From contig NZ_SRYA01000018.1 of the NCBI RefSeq assembly GCF_004793545.1, forward strand, positions 27,744-91,743: a DNA stretch of 64,000 nt, in the 5' to 3' direction. The position numbers were made by a program, and so were the translations under genes. The stretch is from Petralouisia muris (lineage in GTDB: Bacteria > Bacillota > Clostridia > Lachnospirales > Lachnospiraceae). Within the stretch, counting starts at the first letter, position 1. Each line of letters opens with the position of its first letter. Under the pieces are notes generated by a model. It worked only from the letters and a program-made list of their open reading frames with translations. It made no database searches and was not told where the DNA came from. This document shows, in pieces, positions 52,608 through 61,429 of the stretch.

Positions 52608-53384
52608 ATGGGGCAGGGAATTACAATTCAGTCTGTAGAACGTGCATTTCATATTCTGGAATGCTTTACCGGAAGTATTTCGGAATTGGGAATTACAGAC
52701 ATTTCTCGTCAGATGGGACTGGGAAAGAGCACGATTTACGGACTGGTCAATACCCTGGTGCAGGAAGGGTATCTGGAACAGAATCCGGAAAATAAATGTT
52801 ACCGACTGGGTATCAAGCTATTTGAAATGGGCTGCATTGTCCAGGAGCGGATGGATATCCGGGAGATTGCAAAGCCCTATTTAAAGGAGCTGTCTTCTTG
52901 TTTTAAAATGACAGTGCATATGGGGTTGTACAAGGATTATGAAGTGGTTTACATCGACAAAGTGGATGCGCCGGATACCAGAATTGTTTATTTCCAGGTA
53001 GGGAAGCGGGCGCCTATGTACTGCACTGGAATCGGAAAGGCAGTTTTGGCAGAACTGGAACAGCGGGAAATTGAATTTTTGCTGGAGGGACAGAAGCGGG
53101 AATCCTTCACTCCTCATACGCTTACGGTAAAAGACGACATTATCAGGGAATTAGAAGAAATTCGTCAGAGAGGCTATGCAATAGATAATGAAGAAGTAGA
53201 GCTTGGCCTGAAATGTGTGGCTTCTGCCATTTATGATTATCAGGGAAAGCCTGCGGCAGCAATCAGCATTTCCAGTTCTGCAGTTAGAATGACTGAAGAG
53301 CAGATTGAAAAGGCTTCGCAAAAGCTGAAAAGGGCTGCGGGAGATATTTCCAGGAAATTAGGATATCGCAGCAGCGCTGAATGA
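52608..53384 (+). CDS. IclR-family transcriptional regulator
   Basis: 258 residues, start after GGTGGAAAC. Winged helix (about 8-65: QSVERAFHILECF, ELGITDISRQMGLGKSTIYG), then the IclR effector domain (VYIDKVDAPDTRIVYFQVGK, GIGKAVLAELEQ, GLKCVASAIYDYQGKPAAAI). Such regulators sense small acids or sugars and often sit beside the catabolic genes they control. Here the adjacent locus is decayed, but the promoter and palindromes downstream are intact. Confidence 0.95.
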   Translation: MGQGITIQSVERAFHILECFTGSISELGITDISRQMGLGKSTIYGLVNTLVQEGYLEQNPENKCYRLGIKLFEMGCIVQERMDIREIAKPYLKELSSCFKMTVHMGLYKDYEVVYIDKVDAPDTRIVYFQVGKRAPMYCTGIGKAVLAELEQREIEFLLEGQKRESFTPHTLTVKDDIIRELEEIRQRGYAIDNEEVELGLKCVASAIYDYQGKPAAAISISSSAVRMTEEQIEKASQKLKRAAGDISRKLGYRSSAE

Positions 53385-53414
53385 AATTGCAGAACTGAAA
53401 TCAGGGAAATGCTC

Positions 53415-53443
53415 TTGAAAAGTTTTCTCTTTTATAATATAAT
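53415..53443 (+). promoter_or_regulatory. Promoter of the decayed catabolic locus
   Basis: TTGAAA (53415-53420), 17 bases, TATAAT (53438-53443). Followed by IclR-type palindromes. Confidence 0.75.
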
Positions 53444-53459
53444 TGCAAATACGAACATG

Positions 53460-53476
53460 GTTCAATAATATTGAAC
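53460..53476. promoter_or_regulatory. Palindromic operator, likely for the IclR regulator
   Basis: GTTCAATAATATTGAAC is a perfect 17-bp palindrome 17 bases past the -10. A related half-degenerate copy, GTTCAATATTATAGAAT, lies at 53549-53565, just before the first broken gene. IclR proteins bind such A/T-centred palindromes in pairs. Confidence 0.7.
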
Positions 53477-53584
53477 ATCGTAAATTTATGATCGTTCACA
53501 TCTCCTGCAAAAGATCAGGAAAAATTTTTTCACAATAAGCAGAACAGCGTTCAATATTATAGAATAATAAAGAAAGGAGGAACT

Positions 53585-54179
53585 ATGATTTTGACGGTAA
53601 CGCTAAATGCGGCAATCGACAAAAGGTATCGAATGAAGAAACTGCGGCTGGGTGAGGTGAACCGCGTTTCTCTGTGTCAATGCAGTGCAGGCGGAAAGGG
53701 ACTGAATGTGGCCAGAGTTGCGGCAATTGCAGGGGAAAGCGTAACGGCTTTTGGAGTTGATTTGCAGGCGGCCATACGGGAAAACTGCTGGAGGAACTGG
53801 CAGGGAAGGATGAAATCAGACAGCTGACAGGCAGGGCAGAGCTTTCCCGAAAAGAACTGCTTCAGGCGGTGGAACAGCTTGGAAAACGAGGAATTCTTAT
53901 GTTGTAATATCTTTGGGGCAGGAGGGAGCAGTTATGGCCGCATCTTCTGGCATCTATCAGGCGGCCGTTCCAGGGATCGAAGCTGTTAATACCGTAGGCT
54001 GCGGGGACGCTATGATGGCTGGCTTTGCAATCGGCCTGAAAAACCATTGGGACCCTTCAGAAATCCTTCGGTATGCCAGGGCATTGGCAGCGGCAAATGC
54101 CAGACAAGAGAGAACCGGATATTTTGTAAAAGAAGAATTTGAGGAGCTTTATGATGAAATTCTGGTACAGAAGCTATAA
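53585..54179 (+). pseudogene. Broken PfkB-family sugar-phosphate kinase (1-phosphofructokinase/LacC type)
   Basis: Start after AAAGGAGG reads MILTVTLNAAIDKRYRMKKL ... SAGGKGLNVARVAAIAGE (PfkB N-terminus) and the frame is then lost near 53770; the text continues in another frame (KLLEELAGKDEIRQLTGR). The middle third is deleted. From about 53913 the C-terminal part reads GQEGAVMAASSGIYQA and NTVGCGDAMMAGFAIGL with the catalytic Asp. Would have phosphorylated fructose 1-phosphate or tagatose 6-phosphate. Confidence 0.85.
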
Positions 54180-54276
54180 ATACAGATGAGCATTTCACGG
54201 AGAAAGAAATATCAAGTAGGAAATTTTCGGAATGAAGTACAGAGATATTCAGAAAGCATAGGGAATGGAGGAAATT

Positions 54277-54736
54277 ATGGAGAAAGTAAAAGCGCAATTA
54301 TCGGGCCGGGAAATATAGGCTCTGACTTAATGTATAAAATAATGCGAAGCGACTGTCTGGAAATGTCTTACATGGTGGGCATTGTGGAATCTGAGGGAAT
54401 TCGCCGGGCAAGGAAGCTGGGATTTGAGACAACCACAGAAGGGGTGGAGACAATATTGGATAAGGATGAGATTAAGATTGTATGTGACGCCACAGGAGCG
54501 AAGGCACATGCCCATCATGCTCCCTTGCTGCGGAAGGCGGGAAAAATTGCCATTGACATGACCCCGGCGGCGGTAGGGGCTATGTAGTGCCTTGTGTAAA
54601 CCTGGAAAGCCTTTCTGAAGAGATGAATTTTAATATGGTAACCTGCGGCGGTCAGGCCACAGTACCCATTGCGTATGCCATCAATCAGGCGGCAGACAGT
54701 GAATATACGGAAATCATTTCCTGTATTTCATCTAAT
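54277..54736 (+). pseudogene. Acetaldehyde dehydrogenase (DmpF/MhpF-like), N-terminal half, frameshifted
   Basis: After GGAGG and ATG at 54277 the intended reading is [20 protein letters not shown] ... [20 protein letters not shown] ... [11 protein letters not shown], then a second shift to [20 protein letters not shown] and TCGGQATVPIAYAINQA (active-site Cys in TCGGQ). One base is missing near 54291 and two near 54578. The C-terminal half is deleted, fused to the aldolase fragment. The enzyme makes acetyl-CoA from acetaldehyde. Confidence 0.85.
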
Positions 54737-55569
54737 TATGGATTTTCACAAACCTGGGATATGGAACTGATAGAAGAAGCAGTGTCTGTCATCAAACATG
54801 CCAGGCTTGGGGCTTTGCTGATTCCGGGTATCGGCACCATTACAGATTTGAAAGAGGCTTACCAGAGAGGTGTCCGGGCGGTACGGATTGTCACCCATGT
54901 GACAGAGGCGGACATGTCACTGCAGCATATCAAAGCGGCAAAGGATATGGGCATGTTTACGGCAGGTTTTCTGATGATGGTACATATGGCAGAGCCGGAA
55001 CAAATCCTGGAGCAGGCCGGGCTTTTTAAAGACGCCGGAGTGGATTATGTGAATCTGGCGGATTCTGCCGGGCATCTGCTGCCGGAAGAGGTGCGGAAAA
55101 GAGTCAGCCTTTTGTCAGAAAAGTTAAGCATTCCGGTGGGATTTCACGCCCAAAATAATCTGGGGCTGGCGGCGGCCAATTCTCTGGCGGCTGTGGAGGA
55201 AAGAGCTTCCTATATTGACGGCGCCTGTGCCGGGGACTGGGCGCAGGAGCCGGAAACTGCCAGATTGAGGTTTTTGCGGCATTGCTGGAACGTATGAATT
55301 GTCAGGCAGGCATTAATCTGGAAAAACTTTTGCAGACGGCAGAGGAACAGGTGGAACCCATTATGCTGCGTCCTCAGACGGTAGACACGGATTCCCTGAT
55401 GCTGGGATATGCCGGAGTGTATTTCAGCTTTCTGCTCCATGCCAGGTGTGCCGCCAAGCAGTTTGGTCTGAGAACAGGAGATATTTTAAAAGAGCTGGGA
55501 AAACGGGGCATGGTAGGCGGCCAGGAGGATATGATTGTGGATGTGGCCTATCAGCTTTCCAAATCCTGA
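54737..55569 (+). pseudogene. 4-hydroxy-2-oxovalerate aldolase (DmpG/MhpE-like), N-terminally deleted
   Basis: Begins at NYGFSQTWDMELIEEAV, in frame with the preceding dehydrogenase fragment, and continues LIPGIGTITDLKEAYQRGVR, FLMMVHMAEPEQIL, FHAQNNLGLAAANSLAAV. A frameshift near 55275 moves the rest (ALLERMNCQAGINLEKLLQT, GGQEDMIVDVAYQL) to another frame. The catalytic N-terminus is deleted. Normal partner of the dehydrogenase, which channels acetaldehyde. Confidence 0.85.
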
Positions 55570-56170
55570 TCTGAAAAGATTCCGCTTCTGCGGCGGCAGC
55601 TTTTGAGGTAAGCGGTGGGAGTCATGCCGGTATGCTCTTTAAAGACCCGGTTAAAATGAGGAATGTAATTATAACCGCAGGCCACTGCAATATCAATGAT
55701 CAGTTCTTCCGTATCCTCCAGAAGCTTCCTGGCGTTTTGGATGCGGATTTGATTGATGTAGAGGGAAGGGGGAATGCCGGTTTCCTCTTTGAAGACCCGG
55801 CTCAGATAGCTGGGATTTGTATATACAGAAGCGGCAATATCAGAAAGAGACAGAGATTCAGAGTAATTCTGACGAACCAGGCACTTTACCTGTTCCATCA
55901 GAATGCTGCGGGAAGAAAAGTCCCGGGAATCCAGTCTCTTTTCCGGTTTTAAAGCAGCCAGAATACGGGCAAAATATAAAAGCATTGCATGAAGAGGCTG
56001 ACGGTAAATCATCATGGAAGCTGTCAGGGAATCCTTCTGCATGGACAGGCACAGCTTTTGATAAGAAAGCAGAGAATCCATTTGTTCCGGAAGAAGCTTC
56101 AGATGATAAAAGGAAGTCTCTTCGGAAAACACACGCCAGATGGTATTGTCGCTGAAATCATAGCCGGATT
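55551..56170 (-). pseudogene. AraC-family regulator, N-terminally truncated
   Basis: The frame opens at about 56170 (SGYDFSDNTIWRVFSEETS) with no plausible start; the effector domain is cut away. The C-terminal double helix-turn-helix is complete: LSLSDIAASVYTNPSYLSRVF, INQIRIQNARKLLEDTEELI, VACGYNYIPHFNRVFKEHTG. The cut edge abuts a solute-binding-protein fragment on the other strand, so a deletion joined the two. Confidence 0.8.
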
Positions 56171-56534
56171 GCGGCTTACATCAGACAGGAAAAAAGAAAG
56201 CAGAGAAATCTGGCAGGCGTTTAATATGCCTGCATGGGTGGAAGGCGCAGCTCCCATCAGCATCGGCACTGGCGGCTGGGGATATATCGTCTCTGAGAAG
56301 TGCGCAAACAAAGAAGCAGCCTGGGCCTTTGTGGAATTTATGACATCAGCAGAAGAGACTGGAAAATGGGCCTATGCCACAGGCGCCCTTCCTGCAAGAG
56401 TGGATGCGTTGGAAGATCTGGAATACGATCCCAATCAAGGTTCTGTGGACAAGGCAATTTCCATTGCAAAGGATAGTCTTCCTTATGCAGAGGAAGAAGG
56501 AAACCAGATGATCGAAGAGAATCTGAACCGGTAA
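56170..56534 (+). pseudogene. C-terminal fragment of an ABC sugar-binding protein
   Basis: Reads EIWQAFNMPAWVEGAAPISI, GGWGYIVSEKCANKEAAWAF, VEFMTSAEETGKWAYATGAL, the closing part of a family 1 extracellular solute-binding protein. About 120 of some 430 residues remain. No signal peptide or permease genes are present. Confidence 0.78.
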
Positions 56535-56572
56535 GAGCAGACAATAAGATAAGATATTATAATTGGTGATTT

Positions 56573-57512
56573 ATGAAAAAAAAGATTAATTTGGTGAGGG
56601 GAAAGGTAAATGAGACGTTTCTGCAGTATCTTCTTCCAAGCGTATCAGCAACCCTTATGATTTCTTTTAATTATTTTATTGATACGCTGTGTATTAGAAG
56701 TTAGGCAGCAGGGCCTTGCAGCCTTAAACCTTGCCTGGCCGGTCACAACGGCTCTGTATGCCTCAGGGCTGCTGGGAACCGGGGCGGAGCGCTGTTCTCT
56801 GCCTTCCTGGCGGCAGGCCACATAAAAAGGGCAAGGAGCATCTATACCAAGGCCATGGTGATGTGGCTGATAGTAGCAGCGGCAGTTACCATTTTAGGAT
56901 TGGCCTGTTTAGATCCTCTGGTAGCGGGATTAGGCGGCGCCGGAGAATTGCAGCAGGGGGTTACCGACTATGTAAAATGGGTGCTGGTTCTGGCTGTTTC
57001 CTATATGGGGGAATGCTTTTATGCCTCCATGCTCCGCAATGACAATGCGCCGCGGCTGGCTATGGCAGGAACGCTTCTGTCCTGTTCGCTGAATATTTTT
57101 CTGGATGTATTTTTTATTTATGTGCTGGAATGGAAGATGGCAGGAGCGGCTCATGCCACAAGCCTTGCGGTGACCTCCACAGTAATTCTGGGCCTCCTGG
57201 CGTCACTCCGGCCCCAATCCAACTTGAAAATATGCCGGCAGGGCGGGCGCATACAGGATATTGTAAGTATTATTAAAGTAGGAATGTCTAATTTCCTGAC
57301 AGAAATCGACGGCGGGATTGTAACCTTTGCGTACAATACGGTGCTGATCCAAATTGGAGGAGCGAATGCTACTGCTTTAATTGCAGTATAAGGGATTGTG
57401 GTAAATATCAATACCATTGTAATGGCAGCCATCAACGGGATTTCCAATGCCGTGCAGCCCTTGGTCAGCGCCAATAGCGGGGCAGGGAAGTCAAAGAGGG
57501 TGAACTTCACAT
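56573..57512 (+). pseudogene. Broken MATE-family transporter
   Basis: MKKKINLVRGKVNETFLQYL ... SATLMISFNYFIDTLCI then a stop; QQGLAALNLAWPVTTALYAS and GGALFSAFLAAGHIKRARSI continue in other frames; a long open part (56855-57391) reads VTDYVKWVLVLAVSYMGECF ... ASMLRNDNAPRLAMAGTLLS, and a stop in IAV*GIVVNINTIVMAAING interrupts the rest, which is cut off near 57512. At least three lesions. Confidence 0.8.
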
Positions 57513-58219
57513 AGATATCAAAGCTCTGGAGTCCATGCATCGGTTTGGGGATATTCTGGAGGAGGCTATTCTGGGAATTCAAAGCGAGACTGCAGAATTT
57601 CAGGTGATTCGGGATGCCAAAGACTGCATCGGCCCTCACTGGTATGGATTGCGGTGCCGGGTCACCTGCAGGCATTTCCGAACGGGATTTTATCTGCATA
57701 TCGGGCTGATTTCCAATGATGTGGAAGCGGGATGGGCAGGTTCTCTTGGAATGGAGCCGGGCATCCATCTGGTGTCAGGAACCGGAAGCATTGCCTTTGG
57801 TAAAAATAAGGCTGGGAAAAGCAAGAGAAGCGGCAGCTGGTCTGCGTTTTTCGGTGATGAGGGTTCCTGCTGCTGGCTGGGCCGGCGGACCATGGAATTG
57901 TTTTCCAAGCAGGCGGACGAAAGAATTCCCGTGGGGCCGCTGTACCATATGATGAGAGAAAGATTTCAGTTAAAACAGGATATGGATTTTATTGCATGTA
58001 TGGAAGCAGAATATATTCCTGTGCGCAGTAAAACGGCATCCCTGCAAAAACTGCTGCTTGCGCAGCAAAAGAGGGGGATGAATCGGCAAAATCCCTGTAT
58101 CGGGAATCGGCAGAGGAATTGGGAATGATGGCGGAAAGTATTGCATCAGAGATTTTTCCGGAGGAAAAGGTTGTGGTTTCTTATTCCGGCGGCCTGTTTT
58201 ATGGAAAGGAAAATTGGTA
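57500..58219 (+). pseudogene. Broken BadF/BcrA-type kinase (N-acetylglucosamine kinase-like)
   Basis: Lacks its N-terminal ATPase half. GIHLVSGTGSIAFGKNKAGK and GSWSAFFGDEGSCCWLGRRT are the BadF/GlcNAc-kinase nucleotide motifs. After KLLLAQQKRG the frame is lost (near 58070) and continues as KEGDESAKSLYRESAEELGM ... VVVSYSGGLFYGKENW in another frame, then a stop. Confidence 0.75.
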
Positions 58220-59057
58220 ACGACAAAAGAAATGCTGCTTCACGCTCAGGAAAAACATTACGCGGTGGGTGCATTTAATGTGGAAAATATGGAAATGATC
58301 CAGGCGGTGCTTGGGGCGGCAGAAAGGCTTAGGGCTCCTGTGATTATGCAGACCACTCCCTCTGCCCTAAAATATGCCGGTGCAGATTATTTCTATGGAA
58401 ATGTATTTCGGCCGCCAGGGATTCCTGTGTCCCTATTGCGCTTCATCTGGATCACGGCTCAGATTACAGCCTTGCAGTTCAGGCAGTTCGGGCAGGGTAT
58501 ACTTCGATTATGACAGACGGTTCGAAACTGCCTTTGGAATCTAATATTCAGATGACCAAAAAGGTGGTGGAACTGTGTGACAGAGCCGGAGTGCCGGTGG
58601 AAGCGGAACTTGGAAAAGTGGGAGGCAAAGAGGATGATTTGGAAGCCGGGCCAGTAGATGCCTATACAGTCCAAAGGAGGCAGAATTCTTCGTGAAGCAG
58701 ACTGGAATTTCTTCTCTTGCAGTGGCTATTGGAACGGCCCATGGATTCTATCAGGGAGAGCCTAGGCTGGATCTGCAGAGACTCTCAGAAATCCGGCAGA
58801 GAGTTTCTGTTCCGCTGGTGCTTCATGGAGCTTCCGGGGTCCCAGCGGATGCAGTTGCAGAAAGTATCCGCAGAGGAATCTGCAAAGTAAATTACGCCAC
58901 AGAGCTTCGGGCTGCTTACAGCGCTGCAGCCAGGGAAACCATAAAGCAGCAGCCACAACTGATTGATCCAAAGATATTTGGAAAAGCAGGGCGAGAGCAG
59001 GTGATGGAACTGGTAATGGAAAAAATGAAAGTCTGCGGCTGCGTTGGGAAAGCATAG
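58214..59057 (+). pseudogene. Broken class II tagatose/fructose-bisphosphate aldolase (GatY/KbaY-like)
   Basis: Starts at TTG 58214: VTTKEMLLHAQEKHYAVGAF ... RAPVIMQTTPSALKYAGADY; frame lost near 58395 and resumed as CVPIALHLDHGSDYSLAVQA (zinc His in LDHG) and MTDGSKLPLESNIQMTKKVV; lost again near 58670, then KQTGISSLAVAIGTAHGFYQ, LVLHGASGVPADAVAESIRR. Two frame changes. With the sugar kinase it would complete a tagatose- or fructose-type route. Confidence 0.85.
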
Positions 59058-59069
59058 TGCGGTGATTCT

Positions 59070-59190
59070 ATTGTCTGAAAGACGGCTGAGTTCTGCCAGA
59101 AGGGAGAACCTTTGAGGCGGTCTGCGTTTTGCCGGAAGGGAGAGCTTTGGGGGCTGAGTTCTGCCGGGAGAAACTGCCGTCTCAGACAAT
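59070..59190 (-). terminator. Long hairpin with inner direct repeats, end of the histidine kinase gene
   Basis: ATTGTCTGA(AA)GACGGC (59070-59086) pairs with GCCGTCTCAGACAAT (59176-59190). The loop holds three imperfect repeats beginning CTGAGTTCTGCC / CTGCGTTTTGCC / CTGAGTTCTGCC followed by GGAAGGGAGA-type text. The last codons and stop of the kinase gene lie within the right arm. No T run, so its role is uncertain. Confidence 0.55.
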
Positions 59191-60603
59191 AGCTTCGTTT
59201 TTATCTTGTTTTAAAGGCAGGGTGAAGATAAATTCCGTGCCTACCCCTTCTGTACTGATGACATTGATATTTTCGTTATGGGCTGAAATAATTTCCTTTA
59301 CTATGGCAAGGCCCAGGCCGGTGCCCCGTTTGTCTTTTCCGCGGGATAAGTCAGTCTTGTAGAACCGCTCCCAGATTTTTTTCAGGCTTTCCTTGGGAAT
59401 TCCGATTCCAGTATCTTTGACAGAAATAAAGACCTTTTCATTTTTTTCGGTGGTTTCAATGGTGATGGTGGAGTCCGGATTGCTGAATTTGATGGCGTTG
59501 TCAATGAGATTGTAGAGCACTTGCTGAATTTTGCTCATATCTGCACAGACAAAAGAAGTATGCCCTGTCAGGATCAGTTCAAAAGAAATCTTCTTTTCCT
59601 GACAGGTTCCCTCAAAGGACTGGACCACCAGCTTGATGGTGTTGTTAATGTCAAAGCTGCTGATGTCTAACATGGTGCCTTTGGCGCCGTATTTGTTCAG
59701 TTCCAGCATGCTCTGTGTCAGCTTGTTGAGCCGTTCTGTCTCAAACAGGATGATATTTAAGTATTTATCCTGCATTTCGTGAGGAATGGTGCCGTCCATA
59801 ATGGCCTCAATATAGCCTTTGATGGAAGTCAGGGGGGAGCGGAAATCATGGGAGACATTGGCGATAAAATTCCTCTGATCCTCTTCCAGGGTGGAAAGCT
59901 CCGTGGCCATATAATTCAGGGAGGCTGCCAGATAGCCGATTTCATCATTGGTGTGAATGTTGATCTGGGCATCAAAATTTCCTTCCGAGTAGTCTCTGGC
60001 GGCCCGGGTAATTTTCCGGATCGGGATGTAAACGGTAGCCGTAAATAGCCCCAAAACCACGAAAGCACAGAGAAAGATAATGGCAAGGGTCATATAGGAG
60101 ATATTGATAAAGCCGTCTTTCAAAGACGCCAGATCCCGCACTGGCTTGTGGATCACTACATATCCTCTGACCTTGTAGTTGATGGTTATGGGCGAGAATA
60201 CCGATAAGGTTTCTTCGGAAAAAGTATTGAAAAAGGTTCCGGTCTGATAGTAACTGGCGCCGAAGGCAGAAATGTCGAAATGTTCCACGGCGCTGGCAGA
60301 GGAATCCGAATTGGAATTAATCAAAATCTGTCCGCCGGGATTTATCACCTGGGTGTCTGCGTCCAGATAGGTGGCGACTGCCTGAAAGTGCGCAGTTACA
60401 TCTTCTAAGGTCATGGTACCCCGGTAATAATTGGCGGCATAGTTGGCAGCCAGCAAATTGGATTCCCGGTACAGATCAGCGGCGGTATCCTTTTCTATGT
60501 AATTCAGGGTCAGCCTGGAGGTAAATGTGGCAATGGTGAGAAAGCCCAGAATGCCAAATGCCGCATAACCTGCCAGGAGCTTCAAATAGAGTGTCCGTTT
60601 CAC
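59182..60603 (-). CDS. Sensor histidine kinase (HAMP, HisKA, HATPase)
   Basis: 473 residues. Two membrane segments (about 8-30 and 166-190) flank an extracellular sensor domain; HAMP (PIRKITRAARDYSEGNF), HisKA with the phospho-His in NVSHDFRSPLTSIKGYIEAI, HATPase N box NLIDNAIKF and G boxes KDTGIGIPKESL and GTGLGLAIVKEI. Its ATG overlaps the end of the response regulator (ATGA-type), so the two are translationally coupled. Signal unknown. Confidence 0.96.
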   Translation of the reverse strand: MKRTLYLKLLAGYAAFGILGFLTIATFTSRLTLNYIEKDTAADLYRESNLLAANYAANYYRGTMTLEDVTAHFQAVATYLDADTQVINPGGQILINSNSDSSASAVEHFDISAFGASYYQTGTFFNTFSEETLSVFSPITINYKVRGYVVIHKPVRDLASLKDGFINISYMTLAIIFLCAFVVLGLFTATVYIPIRKITRAARDYSEGNFDAQINIHTNDEIGYLAASLNYMATELSTLEEDQRNFIANVSHDFRSPLTSIKGYIEAIMDGTIPHEMQDKYLNIILFETERLNKLTQSMLELNKYGAKGTMLDISSFDINNTIKLVVQSFEGTCQEKKISFELILTGHTSFVCADMSKIQQVLYNLIDNAIKFSNPDSTITIETTEKNEKVFISVKDTGIGIPKESLKKIWERFYKTDLSRGKDKRGTGLGLAIVKEIISAHNENINVISTEGVGTEFIFTLPLKQDKNEAIV

Positions 60604-61301
60604 TGTTTCACCTCGAATTTATACCCGATTCCCCAGACGGTTGCAAGACTCCAGGAATTGTGATCCTTGATTTTTTCCCGGAGCCGTTTTACATGGACGT
60701 CTACGGTGCGGGTGTCCCCGATATATTCATATCCCCAGATATGATCCAGCAATTGTTCTCTGGTAAATACCTGATTGGGGGAAGAAGCCAGAAAATATAA
60801 CAGTTCCAGCTCTTTGGGAGGCATATCCACCGGTTTACCATAATAAAGGACGGAATAATTAGTCTGGTTTATCACCAGATCAGGGTACTCTACACATTTA
60901 ATATTAGGTGCGGCCGCTTCTGTTCTGGCTGGCTGGTAACGGCGAAGCACTGCTTTTACCCGCGCCACCAGCTCTTTGGAGTCAAAGGGTTTCATAATAT
61001 AATCATCAGCGCCCAGCTCCAGTCCCAGTACCTTGTCGAAAATCTCTCCCTTGGCGGAAAGCATAATAATTGGAAGATTGGATTTGGCCCGTATTTCCCT
61101 GCATACCTGATAGCCGTCAATGCCGGGAAGCATTAAATCCAGTAAAATCAGGTTGGGCTGATACTGCTCATAGACGGCCAGGGCTTCTTCTCCGTCATGA
61201 ACCATTCGTGTGTCATAGCACTCTTTGGTCAGATAGAGGGAAATCAGTTCTGCAATATTTACATCATCGTCTACAATGAGAATTTTCTGTTTTGATACCA
61301 T
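60600..61301 (-). CDS. OmpR-family response regulator
   Basis: 233 residues, start after GAAAGGAGCC. Receiver with acidic pocket VDDD and phospho-Asp in ILLDLMLPGIDGYQ, switch SAKGE and Lys in YIMKPFD; then the winged helix (LELLYFLASSPNQVFTREQL, YIGDTRTVDVHVKRLREKI). Pairs with the kinase behind it. An exact palindrome ACGGATATCCGT (61324-61335) lies between its promoter region and start and could be an autoregulatory site. Confidence 0.96.
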   Translation of the reverse strand: MVSKQKILIVDDDVNIAELISLYLTKECYDTRMVHDGEEALAVYEQYQPNLILLDLMLPGIDGYQVCREIRAKSNLPIIMLSAKGEIFDKVLGLELGADDYIMKPFDSKELVARVKAVLRRYQPARTEAAAPNIKCVEYPDLVINQTNYSVLYYGKPVDMPPKELELLYFLASSPNQVFTREQLLDHIWGYEYIGDTRTVDVHVKRLREKIKDHNSWSLATVWGIGYKFEVKQ

Positions 61302-61429
61302 GAGGCTCCTTTCTCTGCGAAAAACGGATATCCGTGAGATATATTTTCTTGGAAAATTTTATTTATAAGTTACAATCAGCCGCGCAATACGTTTGGTGTA
61401 AGCGTTATCTGGAAGTTTATTTGCTGTTC

